Assembly (NCBI RefSeq): GCF_900156375.1
Contig: NZ_FTNK01000010.1
Span: 1-64,000, forward strand
Source of the DNA: Paenibacillus macquariensis
GTDB lineage: Bacteria > Bacillota > Bacilli > Paenibacillales > Paenibacillaceae
Direction of reading: 5' to 3'
Length of the DNA: 64,000 nt
Under the pieces are notes generated by a model that searched no databases, was not told where the DNA came from, and saw nothing but the letters and a program-made list of their open reading frames with translations. Made by a program: the position numbers and the translations under genes. How positions within the stretch are numbered: position 1 is the stretch's first letter; every line of letters begins with the position of its first letter. Shown piece after piece: positions 28,367-37,898 of this stretch.

Positions 28367-29875
28367 ATGAGAAGAATTATGAAATCATCATTGCTGGGAG
28401 CTATTAATAAGCACAAAGATGAATCAATCTCTGTTAGAGATAGGGATGTTATAAGACGTAATTTCATTCTTATTATTGCTGTACTTATTTCAACTGTAAT
28501 GGGGCTAGGAACAGTATCTACTGACATTACGTCGATGAATAATATCAGCAGCGTATGTAGCATTCTTACTTTGGGATTTATGTTAAGGTTTCATCTAAAA
28601 GGTAAATATATACACACGAATGCGTATATCGGAATGATAGGTACGTTACTAAGCTACGGATTTCGAATTATTAACGAACCTTCAATAATGGCTATCACTA
28701 TGGTGTATTACTTAATTATTTTTTCTTTGATTAGCATGAAACAGAGTATTACATACATTACTTTGGTAATAGGATTAGGCTTCACAATATATATTTGCAC
28801 GGCGAATATACAAGGAATAGATACCTCTGGAACTGGTATTTCAATCATAGGTAGTTATGTGGTTGCGTGTATTATAGTTATTTTATTGCTACGTGTGTCA
28901 GAAGCATTAAAGAAGAATACAGAGGAATCGCGTACGCAATCAGAATATTTACTGAATGATCAACAAGTACAGAAGGAACAATTAGTGGGAAATGTCGTTG
29001 TCGTGTCACAAAACATGAAAGATATCACGCAATCTATGGAAGATAACACATCTTCGTTTCAAGAAATGAACGTGGCATTTCAGGAAATAGCAACGGGTGC
29101 TGTAACGCAAGTAGATACAACACTTTCCATTAATGATTCGATTCAGAAGATGGGCGTTATGATACATGAAATGACAACCTCTACGGAGACACTTATCGAC
29201 AAGACCAATGAGACGAACCATCTATCTATAATGGGTAAGGAAAAGGTCGAGACGTTAAGTGGTACAATCCTTGAATTCAAAGAGGAAATTGATGCGATGG
29301 CGTCCGATATTCAGGAACTTACGGTGCGTGTGAATGAAACTTCTCAATTTAGCCAGACTATACGTGAAATAGCGAATCAGACGAATTTACTTTCTCTAAA
29401 TGCGAGTATAGAAGCGGCCCGTGCAGGGGAATATGGACGTGGTTTCTCCGTCGTTGCTATGGAAATACGTAAACTTTCAGAGCTTACCTCAAATTCGGCA
29501 GAACAGATTACGACGCAACTACAAGGATTCTCAGAACAGACGAATGGGACGCTGCAAAGAATGAACTTGGTAGCCAAACGTATGCAAATGAGCAGTGAAC
29601 TGACCCAAGAGACAGCTGATGCTTTTGAATCTATTAAAGGTTCCATTGGAACACTACTCCAAGTTTCGGAGGAGTATGGAGGTATGATGCAGAAAGTGAC
29701 TCAGTTCTCTAGTTCTGTGGGCGATTCAACGAATCATTTGGCTTCTGTTAATGAGCAGACGTCAGCTACTTTAGAAGAACTTTCGGCAACCCTACAATCC
29801 TTACTTAACAACAATCAAGTGAGTCTGGATAATACGAAGAATGCTGAGAAAAACCTTAGATTACTGGTAGAATAG
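28367..29875 (+). CDS. Methyl-accepting chemotaxis-like protein without a periplasmic sensor domain
   Basis: 502 residues. About six hydrophobic segments span residues 25-185 with no large extracellular loop, then a long coiled coil and the MCP signalling domain, including the hairpin tip region [29 protein letters not shown] near 333-362. It may sense membrane state or use another sensor. No CheA or CheW gene is nearby. ATG 28367 has AGAGGGAG upstream. Confidence 0.88.
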   Translation: MRRIMKSSLLGAINKHKDESISVRDRDVIRRNFILIIAVLISTVMGLGTVSTDITSMNNISSVCSILTLGFMLRFHLKGKYIHTNAYIGMIGTLLSYGFRIINEPSIMAITMVYYLIIFSLISMKQSITYITLVIGLGFTIYICTANIQGIDTSGTGISIIGSYVVACIIVILLLRVSEALKKNTEESRTQSEYLLNDQQVQKEQLVGNVVVVSQNMKDITQSMEDNTSSFQEMNVAFQEIATGAVTQVDTTLSINDSIQKMGVMIHEMTTSTETLIDKTNETNHLSIMGKEKVETLSGTILEFKEEIDAMASDIQELTVRVNETSQFSQTIREIANQTNLLSLNASIEAARAGEYGRGFSVVAMEIRKLSELTSNSAEQITTQLQGFSEQTNGTLQRMNLVAKRMQMSSELTQETADAFESIKGSIGTLLQVSEEYGGMMQKVTQFSSSVGDSTNHLASVNEQTSATLEELSATLQSLLNNNQVSLDNTKNAEKNLRLLVE

Positions 29876-29964
29876 GCAAGTTAAATTTAGCAATCAAAAT
29901 TGTTTGTCTTTCTATGCAACATTTTCCAATAAACCTCGTCTAAAAGGTAAATGAAGGATGAACT

Positions 29965-30072
29965 GCTTACGAAGTAAGTTTTACTTTGTAAAACTAGGAT
30001 TACGCTTACGAAGTAGCTTTACTTCATAAAACTAGGTTAATGCTTACGAAGTAAGTTTTACTTCGTAAAACT
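29965..30072 (+). repeat. Three tandem ~38-bp repeats, each a hairpin
   Basis: Units start at 29965, 30004 and 30042 with GCTTACGAAGTA and end with GTAAAACT or ATAAAACT. Within each unit TTACGAAGTAA faces TTACTTCGTAA-type sequence, so every unit folds on itself; the third unit is nearly perfect. The array ends just before the ribosome site of the SIMPL gene. Confidence 0.85.
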
Positions 30073-30088
30073 TTTAGGGGGCGAAGTT

Positions 30089-30838
30089 ATGAAAAGTTGG
30101 GTAAAGATGACAGGAAGTATAATGATTGCTGGGGCGTTAGTGTTTGGGTTAACAGGGGTGAGTTCATTGGGATCGAAAGTGTATGCGGATGAAGTTCAAC
30201 GTAATGTGATCAATGTTGTCGGTAAAGGTGAAATATCCATCACACCGGATATCGCATATCTATCGATCGGTGTAACTTCACAGGCGGAGACGGCTCAAGC
30301 GGCACAGAAGGCAAATGCGGCTAAGATGCAGAAACTGAATGATTTATTGAAGAAAACATGGAAGATAGCTGATAAAGATCTCAAGACTACACAGTTCTAT
30401 GTACAACCTAATTACGTCTACACGGAAAAAGAAGGGCAAAAGGTAAAAGGATACAACGCGAATCATACCATTGAAGTTGCGTATCGTGATCTTACTAAAA
30501 TTGGCCAATTGCTTGATGCAGCATCAACGGCTGGGGCAAATAGTATTGATAATGTTCGCTTCTCTGTAGAGAATAGTGACCAGTTCGAAACAAAAGTGAT
30601 TGAGAAAGCCATGGCGAATGCTACTGTGAAGGCAAATGCAATTGCCAAAGCAGCAAATCGGACATTAGGTATAGTACTGGTTGTGAATCAAGGTGATGCT
30701 AATGACTCCATCGTATACGGACAAAGAGAGATGTTAATGAATTCGAAGTCAAGTATGGACGCAGCAGGCCCAACAGCTGTTGAAGCAGGCGAAGTGAAAG
30801 TGTCTACGCAGCTTAGTGTTCAGTTCGAACTTAAATAA
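30089..30838 (+). CDS. Secreted SIMPL-domain (DUF541) protein
   Basis: 249 residues. An N-terminal signal peptide with a hydrophobic stretch (IMIAGALVFGLTGVSSL) and a likely cleavage after VYA. The rest is a SIMPL domain: VVGKGEISITPDIAYLSIGV at its start and the typical ending VKVSTQLSVQFEL. Family members such as E. coli YggE affect oxidative stress, but the role is not settled. It is preceded by the hairpin repeat array and followed by a strong terminator. Confidence 0.85.
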   Translation: MKSWVKMTGSIMIAGALVFGLTGVSSLGSKVYADEVQRNVINVVGKGEISITPDIAYLSIGVTSQAETAQAAQKANAAKMQKLNDLLKKTWKIADKDLKTTQFYVQPNYVYTEKEGQKVKGYNANHTIEVAYRDLTKIGQLLDAASTAGANSIDNVRFSVENSDQFETKVIEKAMANATVKANAIAKAANRTLGIVLVVNQGDANDSIVYGQREMLMNSKSSMDAAGPTAVEAGEVKVSTQLSVQFELK

Positions 30839-30864
30839 TTTCTAAAAACAACCGTTGTGCGCTC

Positions 30865-30914
30865 AAAAGTCACCTTTCTTCGACAAGCTATTGTCGCGGA
30901 AAGGTGACTTTTTT
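30865..30914 (+). terminator. Terminator after the SIMPL gene
   Basis: The stem AAAAGTCACCTTTC / GAAAGGTGACTTTT encloses a second small hairpin (GACAA/TTGTC) and ends in T6. Confidence 0.92.
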
Positions 30915-31238
30915 GTGATAATAAGATAGTATAGGTTTTTGTTCAAATATAAGAAATTATAAAATGCACTTCATTCGCTATTCTTACTTGTATCTCAATC
31001 ATTACTATATTGTGACGAAAGTTGCCAGGTACTTGTCGATGATGATAGAAAGATGTTGTACCTCAAGGAGAAAAACGTTATAGTGAATATGCGAAAATGC
31101 TACGAATTTTTGAAATCAAATGGTTGAATAATAACAATAAAAGTAAGCCATACAGATGATATGGCTTTTTCAAAATGTAAGAGGTTATATACTCAAGGAT
31201 AAATGAACGGATATATGATAAAAAAGGGGATGGTACTT
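30915..31238. other. Intergenic region upstream of potA
   Basis: About 320 bases with no supported gene. It contains a short terminator-like hairpin (AAGCCATA/TATGGCTT then T run) at 31145-31170, about 70 bases before potA, which could act as an attenuator or end an unseen small transcript. No riboswitch class is recognised. Confidence 0.55.
31145..31170 (+). terminator. Terminator-like hairpin upstream of potA
   Basis: An 8-bp stem AAGCCATA / TATGGCTT with a seven-base loop is followed by TTT. No gene precedes it within 300 bases on this strand. Confidence 0.55.
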
Positions 31239-32219
31239 ATGATTGAACTCGTTGAGATCGAGAAACAATTTCAAGGGCAAGTGGTGGTGAAACCATTGTC
31301 TATGGTTATTGAGGAAGGTGAATTTCTCACGTTGCTTGGACCGAGTGGATGTGGCAAGACGACCATTCTTCGTATGATTGCGGGATTTGAACAACCGACT
31401 AGTGGGAATATTGTGCTTGCTGGGAAAGTGGTTACCGATAATCCTCCTAACGAAAGAGATTTGAACTTAGTATTTCAGCATTATGCTCTATTTCCGCATA
31501 TGACTGTGGAAGAAAATATTGAATTTGGTCTTAAAATGAAAAAGATTCCGAAGGAACAACAAAAGGAGCGGATTGCAGAGGCTGTTGCCATGACGCAATT
31601 AACGGCTCTAACATCGCGGTACCCTCATCAGCTCTCAGGAGGTCAACAACAGAGAGTAGCTATTGCCCGAGCTATAGTGAATAAACCTAAAGTATTATTG
31701 CTTGATGAGCCACTTGGTGCGCTCGATTTACAACTACGCAAAAACTTACAAACCGAGTTGAAGCATCTTCAACGTACACTTGGTATTACATTCGTGTATG
31801 TAACACATGATCAAGAAGAAGCTATGATGATGTCTGATCGCATTGTTATTTTAAATAATGGACAGGTTGAGCAGATCGGAACCCCTAAAGAAATTTACTC
31901 ATCGCCACGTACGCTGTTTGCTGCAACTTTTGTCGGTGAGAATAATATTTTCACTTCTCCCCAAGGTTCATTTGCCGTAAGACCTGAGAAACTACGCCCG
32001 CAACGAAGCGAAGAAGGTTCAATGAAGTCAGGCGTAATTCAAGATGTACTGTATTTAGGGAATGTGCATAAATTAATGGTTGTACTTGATCAAGTAGGTG
32101 AGCAACAAGCCTTGACGGTAACCATCGTACTGGATTCTACAGATGAAGAATCTTGGCGAGTAGGTGAGCGAATTGGGGTGAGCTGGAACCCTAAGGATGA
32201 GGTGGTGATCCAGCCGTGA
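31239..32219 (+). CDS. potA: Spermidine/putrescine ABC transporter ATP-binding protein
   Basis: About 326 residues. Walker A GPSGCGKTT, signature LSGGQQQRVAIARA and Walker B VLLLDEPLGALD are present, with a short TOBE region (FAVRPEKLRPQ). Polyamine specificity is inferred from the three following genes. ATG 31239 has AAAAAGGGG upstream; ATG 31230 is also in frame. Its last codons overlap potB. Confidence 0.93.
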   Translation: MIELVEIEKQFQGQVVVKPLSMVIEEGEFLTLLGPSGCGKTTILRMIAGFEQPTSGNIVLAGKVVTDNPPNERDLNLVFQHYALFPHMTVEENIEFGLKMKKIPKEQQKERIAEAVAMTQLTALTSRYPHQLSGGQQQRVAIARAIVNKPKVLLLDEPLGALDLQLRKNLQTELKHLQRTLGITFVYVTHDQEEAMMMSDRIVILNNGQVEQIGTPKEIYSSPRTLFAATFVGENNIFTSPQGSFAVRPEKLRPQRSEEGSMKSGVIQDVLYLGNVHKLMVVLDQVGEQQALTVTIVLDSTDEESWRVGERIGVSWNPKDEVVIQP

Positions 32220-33070
32220 ACAAGTCTAAATGGTTCTTTACACCGGTACTCATATGGTTAGGTTTATTTCTGATTGTACCTATGCTTATCGTCGTAGCGA
32301 TGTCTTTTATGCAACGCGACACACTGGGTAATGTTGTCTATAGTTTTAGTTGGGAAGGCTATAAAACATTTTGGGACTCCCTCTATCTGGGTATTTATTG
32401 GGATACGATTGTGCTATCAATCACAACGACAGTGATATGTCTTGTTGTAAGTTATCCTTTAGCTTACTACTTAGCGAATTCCTCTCCCCGAGTGCAGAAT
32501 TGGGGTCTGATTCTGATTACAATTCCGTTCTGGATTAATTTCTTGATTCGGACTTATGCGTGGGTATTGTTGCTCAGAACTCAGGGCGTGGTCAATAGTT
32601 TATTGATCCATTTCGGATGGATCGATGAACCCTTGCAAATGCTGTATACAAAGGGAGCTGTTCTGCTAGGAATGGTCTATAATTTTGTTCCTTTTATGGT
32701 GCTACCGCTATATGTAGCTATAGAGCAGATTGATCGACGTTTGTTAGATGCTGCAAGTGATCTAGGGGCTAGTCGTTGGAAGGCATTCTGGCACATTGCA
32801 TTACCACAGAGTAAAGCAGGTATTATGACCGGGTCTGTGCTCGTGTTTGTGTCTACCGCAGGAATGTTTGTTGTGACAGATATTCTAGGGGGGTCTAAAT
32901 CCTCTATGATTAGTAATATTATTCAAGCTCAGTTCCTAGGGGCGCGCAATTGGCCTTTCGGTTCAGCTCTTTCGGTTATCTTTGTCCTGACTTCGCTCGT
33001 ACTGATTATATTATTTAGCCGAGTGATGAAGTCTCGAAGCGATCGAACAAGGGAGGGGGGGAACGTATGA
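32216..33070 (+). CDS. potB: Spermidine/putrescine ABC transporter permease
   Basis: 284 residues with six hydrophobic segments and the EAA-type coupling motif LLDAASDLGASRWKAFWHIALPQSKAGI. The GTG start overlaps the potA stop (GTGA), and its own end overlaps potC, so the three are coupled. Confidence 0.93.
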   Translation: MNKSKWFFTPVLIWLGLFLIVPMLIVVAMSFMQRDTLGNVVYSFSWEGYKTFWDSLYLGIYWDTIVLSITTTVICLVVSYPLAYYLANSSPRVQNWGLILITIPFWINFLIRTYAWVLLLRTQGVVNSLLIHFGWIDEPLQMLYTKGAVLLGMVYNFVPFMVLPLYVAIEQIDRRLLDAASDLGASRWKAFWHIALPQSKAGIMTGSVLVFVSTAGMFVVTDILGGSKSSMISNIIQAQFLGARNWPFGSALSVIFVLTSLVLIILFSRVMKSRSDRTREGGNV

Positions 33071-33873
33071 AGAAGAAAGGACATCCTCTTCTCGGTATTC
33101 ATTCTGCGCTAATGATGATTTTCATTTATGTGCCGATTGTACTTGTTATGGTGTATTCATTCAACAACACACGACTAAGCGGAGATTGGAAAGGATTTAC
33201 CTTAGACTGGTATGTTTCCTTACTGAAAGATCGCCACGTCATGGAAGCTTTAACGAATAGTCTCATTGTAGCAGTAGTATCTACGATTGCAGCCACCCTT
33301 TTAGGAACAATTTCAGCTTTGTCCATGCGGGATATAGCGAGGAAGTGGAGAGGTCCGCTAAATGGGGTGCTGTATATGCCTGTGATTATACCGGATATTA
33401 TCATGGGACTGTCGTTGTTGGTATTGTTCAGTCAACTACAGATTCCATTAGGAAAGTCCACGGTTATGATTGCTCATATCACATTCAGTATGTCTTATGT
33501 ATATGTTGTCGTGAATGCCAGATTGGCAGGTATGGGCAGACAGCTTGAAGAAGCAGCACAGGATCTGGGAGCTACGTATTGGCAAACGTTTCGGCATGTT
33601 ACATTACCACAGATTACGCCTGGTATCATTTCGGGGGCGTTGATCGCCTTTACGCTTTCCCTTGATGATTTCATGGTTAGTTTCTTCGTGGCTGGGCCTA
33701 GCTCTACGACGCTTCCAATCTATATTTATGGACAAGTAAAACGAGGAATCTCACCGGAGATCAATGCACTCTGTACACTGTTAATTCTCGTTAGCATTAC
33801 GTTAATATTGTTAGCGCAATACGTATTGAACCGTGGTAAAGGTCAGAAGAAACATAAGATGCTGCCCTTTTAA
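33067..33873 (+). CDS. potC: Spermidine/putrescine ABC transporter permease
   Basis: 268 residues with six membrane segments. The coupling loop is LEEAAQDLGATYWQTFRHVTLPQITPGI, and LDDFMVSFF near the C-terminal part is typical of PotC. GGGAGGGGGG provides the ribosome site at the end of potB. It overlaps potB by four bases. Confidence 0.94.
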   Translation: MKKKGHPLLGIHSALMMIFIYVPIVLVMVYSFNNTRLSGDWKGFTLDWYVSLLKDRHVMEALTNSLIVAVVSTIAATLLGTISALSMRDIARKWRGPLNGVLYMPVIIPDIIMGLSLLVLFSQLQIPLGKSTVMIAHITFSMSYVYVVVNARLAGMGRQLEEAAQDLGATYWQTFRHVTLPQITPGIISGALIAFTLSLDDFMVSFFVAGPSSTTLPIYIYGQVKRGISPEINALCTLLILVSITLILLAQYVLNRGKGQKKHKMLPF

Positions 33874-33988
33874 TGTCTAAAGTGTGAGAACTAATTTATC
33901 TTGAATGTTAGATAATCAAGCTGTGAGAGTCATGGCTTGTGAATCTTTCAAATACAATGGTGTGACGAAAGAGAGGAGATACGTAACT

Positions 33989-35032
33989 GTGAAAAGAACT
34001 GGATTGTTAAGTATGCTAGGAGTAGGCGTGTTGGCCATTTCTCTGTTGGCTGGTTGTTCTTCTAAGGAGAAGTTGCATATTTACAGTTGGGCGGATAATT
34101 TCAATGAAACGGTAATATCAGATTTCGAGAAAGAGTTCAATGTGGACGTAACCTATGATATTTTTGCAAACAATGAGGACCTTTTAGCTAAGATTAAAGC
34201 TGGAGGCGGAGGTTATGATCTGATCCAACCTTCTGATTATATGGTGGAGACGATGATCAAGAACAATCTGCTTGAACCACTGGATAAGAATAATATCCCC
34301 AATTACACAAACATTGCGGATACATTCAAAGATCCAACGTTCGATCCAGGCAATAAATATTCCATTGTCTATACTTCTGGTGTAACCGGAATTGCATATA
34401 ACAAGAAATATATTAAAGACCCAATCGATAGTTGGGAAGATCTATGGAATCCAGCTTACAAGGGCAAAGTATTGCTATTGGATGACAACCGTGAAATGAT
34501 CGGTATGGCTCTTAAGAAACATGGTTTCTCTAACAGTACGACTAATCAAACGGAGATTAAAACTGCCGTAGATGATCTTAAGAAATTACTTCCGAACGTG
34601 CTTGCTTTTGATACGGATACAATTAAACAAAAAATGATTCAAGAAGAAGGTTGGATCAGCACAGTATGGTCCGGGGATGCCGCGTATATTGTGAAAGACA
34701 ATCCTGATATTGCCTATGTGGTACCAAAAGAAGGCGCAACGATATTCTCTGATAACTACGCCATCCCTAAAGGGGCTAAGAACAAAGCGTTAGCAGAGAA
34801 ATTTATTAATTATATGTTAGATCCTAAAGTAAGTGCAGCGAATTATGAAGCGATTGGATATAGTGATCCAAATACTAAGGCTATGGAGTTCCATAGTGAA
34901 ACATACCGCAATAATACAATGATTAATCTCTCTGCGGATGAATTAAATCGAGTAGAGTGGTTAAGTGATGTAGGCGATAGCCTACAATTCTATGACCGTT
35001 ATTGGACAGAATTGAAAAGTGGACGGGAATAA
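33989..35032 (+). CDS. potD: Spermidine/putrescine-binding lipoprotein
   Basis: About 347 residues. A lipoprotein signal ends in the lipobox LLAGC, so the mature protein is anchored by Lgt-type modification on the outer face of the membrane. LHIYSWADNFNETVISDFEKEF and GGGGYDLIQPSDYMVE are PotD/PotF blocks. GTG 33989 follows GAGAGGAG and places the signal correctly; an upstream in-frame ATG at 33905 would put 28 polar residues in front of it. Confidence 0.92.
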   Translation: MKRTGLLSMLGVGVLAISLLAGCSSKEKLHIYSWADNFNETVISDFEKEFNVDVTYDIFANNEDLLAKIKAGGGGYDLIQPSDYMVETMIKNNLLEPLDKNNIPNYTNIADTFKDPTFDPGNKYSIVYTSGVTGIAYNKKYIKDPIDSWEDLWNPAYKGKVLLLDDNREMIGMALKKHGFSNSTTNQTEIKTAVDDLKKLLPNVLAFDTDTIKQKMIQEEGWISTVWSGDAAYIVKDNPDIAYVVPKEGATIFSDNYAIPKGAKNKALAEKFINYMLDPKVSAANYEAIGYSDPNTKAMEFHSETYRNNTMINLSADELNRVEWLSDVGDSLQFYDRYWTELKSGRE

Positions 35033-35082
35033 TATCCTAATCCTATCCGCCTAAATTGCTAGTAAGGTAAGGGATACACAGA

Positions 35083-35124
35083 AAGCAGTTCGAAGCTACA
35101 ATCGTAGCTTTGGACTGCTTTTTT
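35083..35124 (+). terminator. Terminator of the pot operon
   Basis: A long stem (AAGCAGT..CGAAGCTAC / CGTAGCTTTGGACTGCTT) with a three-base loop is followed by T6. Confidence 0.9.
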
Positions 35125-35235
35125 GCTATGTTAAATGGGAATTGGACTCCCGTATACTCTGATGTGTAACTTGAAATAAAACAAACAATAATATATAATG
35201 TTTATTAATAAAGCAAACGAAACTGAAGGGTGTCT

Positions 35236-36015
35236 ATGAATATGACTCATTTATCTGAATTGTTCTGGAACGCAAGTATGGAAGAAATGAAGCAAGGATA
35301 CGTGTTCGATCAAGAGCACGAGGTGTATGAATGTTTGGTCTGCGGCAAACGTTATGAGAAAGGCATTATCTATCAGGATGAGGGCGTATTATACGAAGCT
35401 GAGAAGTATGTGCGTCGTCATATTGCGAGTGAGCATACGTCGATGGTGGACTTTTTACTGGGACTCGATAAGAAATGGACTGGGTTAACGGAGTTACAAC
35501 GAACGTTACTGAACTATTTTCAAATGGGACTCAGCGATCAAGAGATCGTTAAAGAATTAGATGGCGGAAGTTCCTCTACTATTCGTAATCATCGGTTTAC
35601 ATTACGGGAGAAGATGAAGCAAGCGAAGGTGTTTCTGTCCATTATGGAACTTGTAGAGGAGCGGTCGAGTCATAAGAGCAAGTATATTCACATTCATGAT
35701 TCCCCTTCCTTACTGGATGAGCGGCATGCCATTACGGAACAAGAGAACGAAGAGATTCTCAAGATCTATTTCAATCAAGGCTTAGATGGCCCGTTAAAGG
35801 AGTTCCCGAAGAAGGAGAAGCGTAGAATTGTTATTATGCGATATCTCACGAAATTATTTGATGTTCAAAAGCACTATTCGGAGAAAGAGGTCAATGAAAT
35901 CTTGAAAGCGCGCCTAGATGACTATGTCACATTAAGACGTTATTTGATCGAATATGGATTTATGGACCGAGAAGCAGATGGTAGTCGCTATTGGGTGAAA
36001 AGTAAAGCGAAATAG
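35236..36015 (+). CDS. DUF2087-domain putative transcriptional regulator with zinc-finger-like N-terminus
   Basis: About 259 residues. The N-terminus has CLVCGKRY (C33, C36) and HIASEH (H62, H67), a possible C2H2 zinc site. Residues ~83-125 form a LuxR-like HTH (LTELQRTLLNYFQMGLSDQEIVKEL with STIRNHRFTLREKM). The C-terminal ~70 residues are DUF2087-like (KRRIVIMRYLTKLFDVQKHYSEKEVNEIL, then RRYLIEYGFMDR). Target unknown. Starts at 35230 (GTG) and 35242 are also in frame; ATG 35236 fits AAGGG best. Confidence 0.8.
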   Translation: MNMTHLSELFWNASMEEMKQGYVFDQEHEVYECLVCGKRYEKGIIYQDEGVLYEAEKYVRRHIASEHTSMVDFLLGLDKKWTGLTELQRTLLNYFQMGLSDQEIVKELDGGSSSTIRNHRFTLREKMKQAKVFLSIMELVEERSSHKSKYIHIHDSPSLLDERHAITEQENEEILKIYFNQGLDGPLKEFPKKEKRRIVIMRYLTKLFDVQKHYSEKEVNEILKARLDDYVTLRRYLIEYGFMDREADGSRYWVKSKAK

Positions 36016-36104
36016 ACTGAACTAAAGTACGTCAATTTCATCTTTAGCTCAATCTATGTAAATAGACTGAACTAAAGTTCAATTTCACCTTTAGTTCAGT
36101 CTAT
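36012..36104 (+). repeat. Two direct copies of a 46/43-bp inverted repeat
   Basis: Copy 2 (36062-36104) is a perfect 16-bp stem, ATAGACTGAACTAAAG / CTTTAGTTCAGTCTAT. Copy 1 (36012-36057) has the same left arm and two mismatches in its right arm. No T run follows, so these may act as transcript-end or stabilising hairpins between the DUF2087 and GIY-YIG genes. Confidence 0.85.
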
Positions 36105-36139
36105 ACAAATAACAAATGAAGTTATAGGAGTGAAGGATA

Positions 36140-36547
36140 ATGGATCAACAAAGACGTAAACAGTTAGTCAACGAGTATCAACAGCTACCACGCAAGATAG
36201 GTGTGTTTCAGATTTGTAATTTGGTGAATGGTAAGGTGTGGATTGGAAGTAGCTTGAATTTACATGGAGCGCTGAATAAAGAGGTATTTATACTAAACAT
36301 GGGGAATCATGATTGTGTACCCTTGCAGAAGGAATGGAAGGAATATGGTGAACAACAATTTAAGTTGGAAATATTGGAGCAACTGAAGCTAGAAGAAGGT
36401 GAATCTCTTATTGGGATGATCCCTTTGAACGTACCTGTAAACCATCCAACGAATAAAAAATATCGAAATGAATTAGTGGAGTTAGAGCAGAAGTGGCTAG
36501 ATAAGTTGGAGCCTTATGGAGACAAGGGTTACCACACGCGCGCGTAG
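36140..36547 (+). CDS. GIY-YIG nuclease-fold protein
   Basis: 135 residues. The GIY-YIG core appears as GVFQICNLVNGKVWIGSS (residues 21-38), with GVF for GIY and WIG for YIG. The length and the helical C-terminal segment LVELEQKWLDKLEPYGDKGYH fit the short stand-alone members common in Bacillales. Whether it keeps nuclease activity is unknown because the first tyrosine is Phe and the second Trp. AGGAGTGAAGG precedes the ATG. Confidence 0.75.
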   Translation: MDQQRRKQLVNEYQQLPRKIGVFQICNLVNGKVWIGSSLNLHGALNKEVFILNMGNHDCVPLQKEWKEYGEQQFKLEILEQLKLEEGESLIGMIPLNVPVNHPTNKKYRNELVELEQKWLDKLEPYGDKGYHTRA

Positions 36548-36669
36548 TACCCGTCTTGTGCAGATAACTAGCGACAATACTGTTACTCGGATGTTACCTT
36601 ATTCATTTCCTAATTCGATATACTATGAGTGGAATACCATTATTTAGTCGTCGGAGGGATTACTTAGAA

Positions 36670-37773
36670 ATGAATAAGGTAATGAAATATAGTGCAGCCG
36701 TATTAGTGGTAGGTGTTCTTGTAACTAGTATTGGTTTTACAGGACAGACATCAGCCTTTGCGGGACCGGCACCGATCACGAAGAACACTGTACAGCAGAC
36801 ATCTGTACTTCTGAAATGGAAGGATAAGACGATATCTCAAAAAGGATTGATTAGTCAGGGGAGTACATTGATTCCTGTAACTGTGCTGAGAGATCAACTT
36901 GGGCTACCTTTATCATATAATCAGGCAACGAGAACATATAGCCTGGGTACTGGATATAGACAATTAAATATAGCTGTCACTGAATATGGCATAGACACCA
37001 GAATCAATGACTACTATGTGAATGACTACTATGTGAATGAGTACGAAGTGAAGAATATCGGGGACAGGTTGTATGTTCCGTTTAAATTAGTGAGTGACTA
37101 TTTAGGGGTTCAAGGCGTGTGGAATCCGTCATTAAAGTCTTTGAGTATGACTCCTAGAGTGGAGAATGACGTTGTGATCACAGCAGAGTCAGTCGACACG
37201 AAGACTAAGGATGCATCATTTCTTCTGCAGTACCCTGTCATCGGTGGGCTTGTGAGTACGGATGCGGAGAAAGAGATTAATTCTGTATTAGAGAAGATCA
37301 AGAAGGAGTTCGTTGATGCATCTAATGTGCAGGCTGCGAATAGAGATGGTTCTGTTGAGCATCCTTATGAATTCCTGCAAAATTATCTCGTGACCTATAA
37401 TCAGAATGGCTTGTTAAGCCTTGTAATGAATCAGTATAGTTACACAGGTGGAGCACATGGTATGAACAATCGCATAGGATTAACATTCTCATTGAAAGAC
37501 GGGAAGCTACTTTCGCTCGATGATCTTTTGAAAGATAAGAATTCTACGTACAAAGTAACACTAGATAAATTCGTATTGAAGAGTTTACAGGAATTCGAGG
37601 GTTATTATAGTGAATTTAAAGGACTTGATGCGAATGCTTCATATTATCTCAAAACAAGTGGGTTAGCGTTGTTCTTCCAACAGTATGAATATGCACCTTA
37701 TGCTGCAGGCAATCCGACCTTTGTCATCCCGTATGATCAGGTATTACCGAAAGGGACGCACCTCTTCGAATAG
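36670..37773 (+). CDS. Secreted stalk-domain (copper amine oxidase N) protein with DUF3298/RsiV-like C-terminus, copy 1
   Basis: About 367 residues. Signal peptide (VLVVGVLVTSIGFTGQTSAFA). Residues ~30-165 form a copper-amine-oxidase-N (stalk) domain with LIPVTVLRDQLG and RLYVPFKLVSDYLGV. The C-terminal half has the DUF3298/DUF4163 pattern: YPVIGGL, VTYNQNGLLSLVMNQYSYTGGAHG, FSLKDGKLLSLDDLL and FVIPYDQVLP. An in-frame 15-base duplication encodes NDYYV twice (near 37006-37035) and is absent from copy 2. ATG 36670 follows GGAGGG. Probably a cell-wall or surface protein; ligand unknown. Confidence 0.82.
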   Translation: MNKVMKYSAAVLVVGVLVTSIGFTGQTSAFAGPAPITKNTVQQTSVLLKWKDKTISQKGLISQGSTLIPVTVLRDQLGLPLSYNQATRTYSLGTGYRQLNIAVTEYGIDTRINDYYVNDYYVNEYEVKNIGDRLYVPFKLVSDYLGVQGVWNPSLKSLSMTPRVENDVVITAESVDTKTKDASFLLQYPVIGGLVSTDAEKEINSVLEKIKKEFVDASNVQAANRDGSVEHPYEFLQNYLVTYNQNGLLSLVMNQYSYTGGAHGMNNRIGLTFSLKDGKLLSLDDLLKDKNSTYKVTLDKFVLKSLQEFEGYYSEFKGLDANASYYLKTSGLALFFQQYEYAPYAAGNPTFVIPYDQVLPKGTHLFE

Positions 37774-37783
37774 TATTCATTAA

Positions 37784-37822
37784 TCTTGTTCCCCCGAAAT
37801 CTGTGGGAGCAAGGTTTTTTTT
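37784..37822 (+). terminator. Terminator between the two stalk-domain genes
   Basis: The stem CTTGTTCCC / GGGAGCAAG (one G-T pair) is followed by T8. Confidence 0.88.
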
Positions 37823-37898
37823 GAAAAAATGTTTATGTTTCGATGTCCTCTGTTTGGGTAATACCATTAATTGGGTTGTAATGAAGGGAGTGTTAGTT

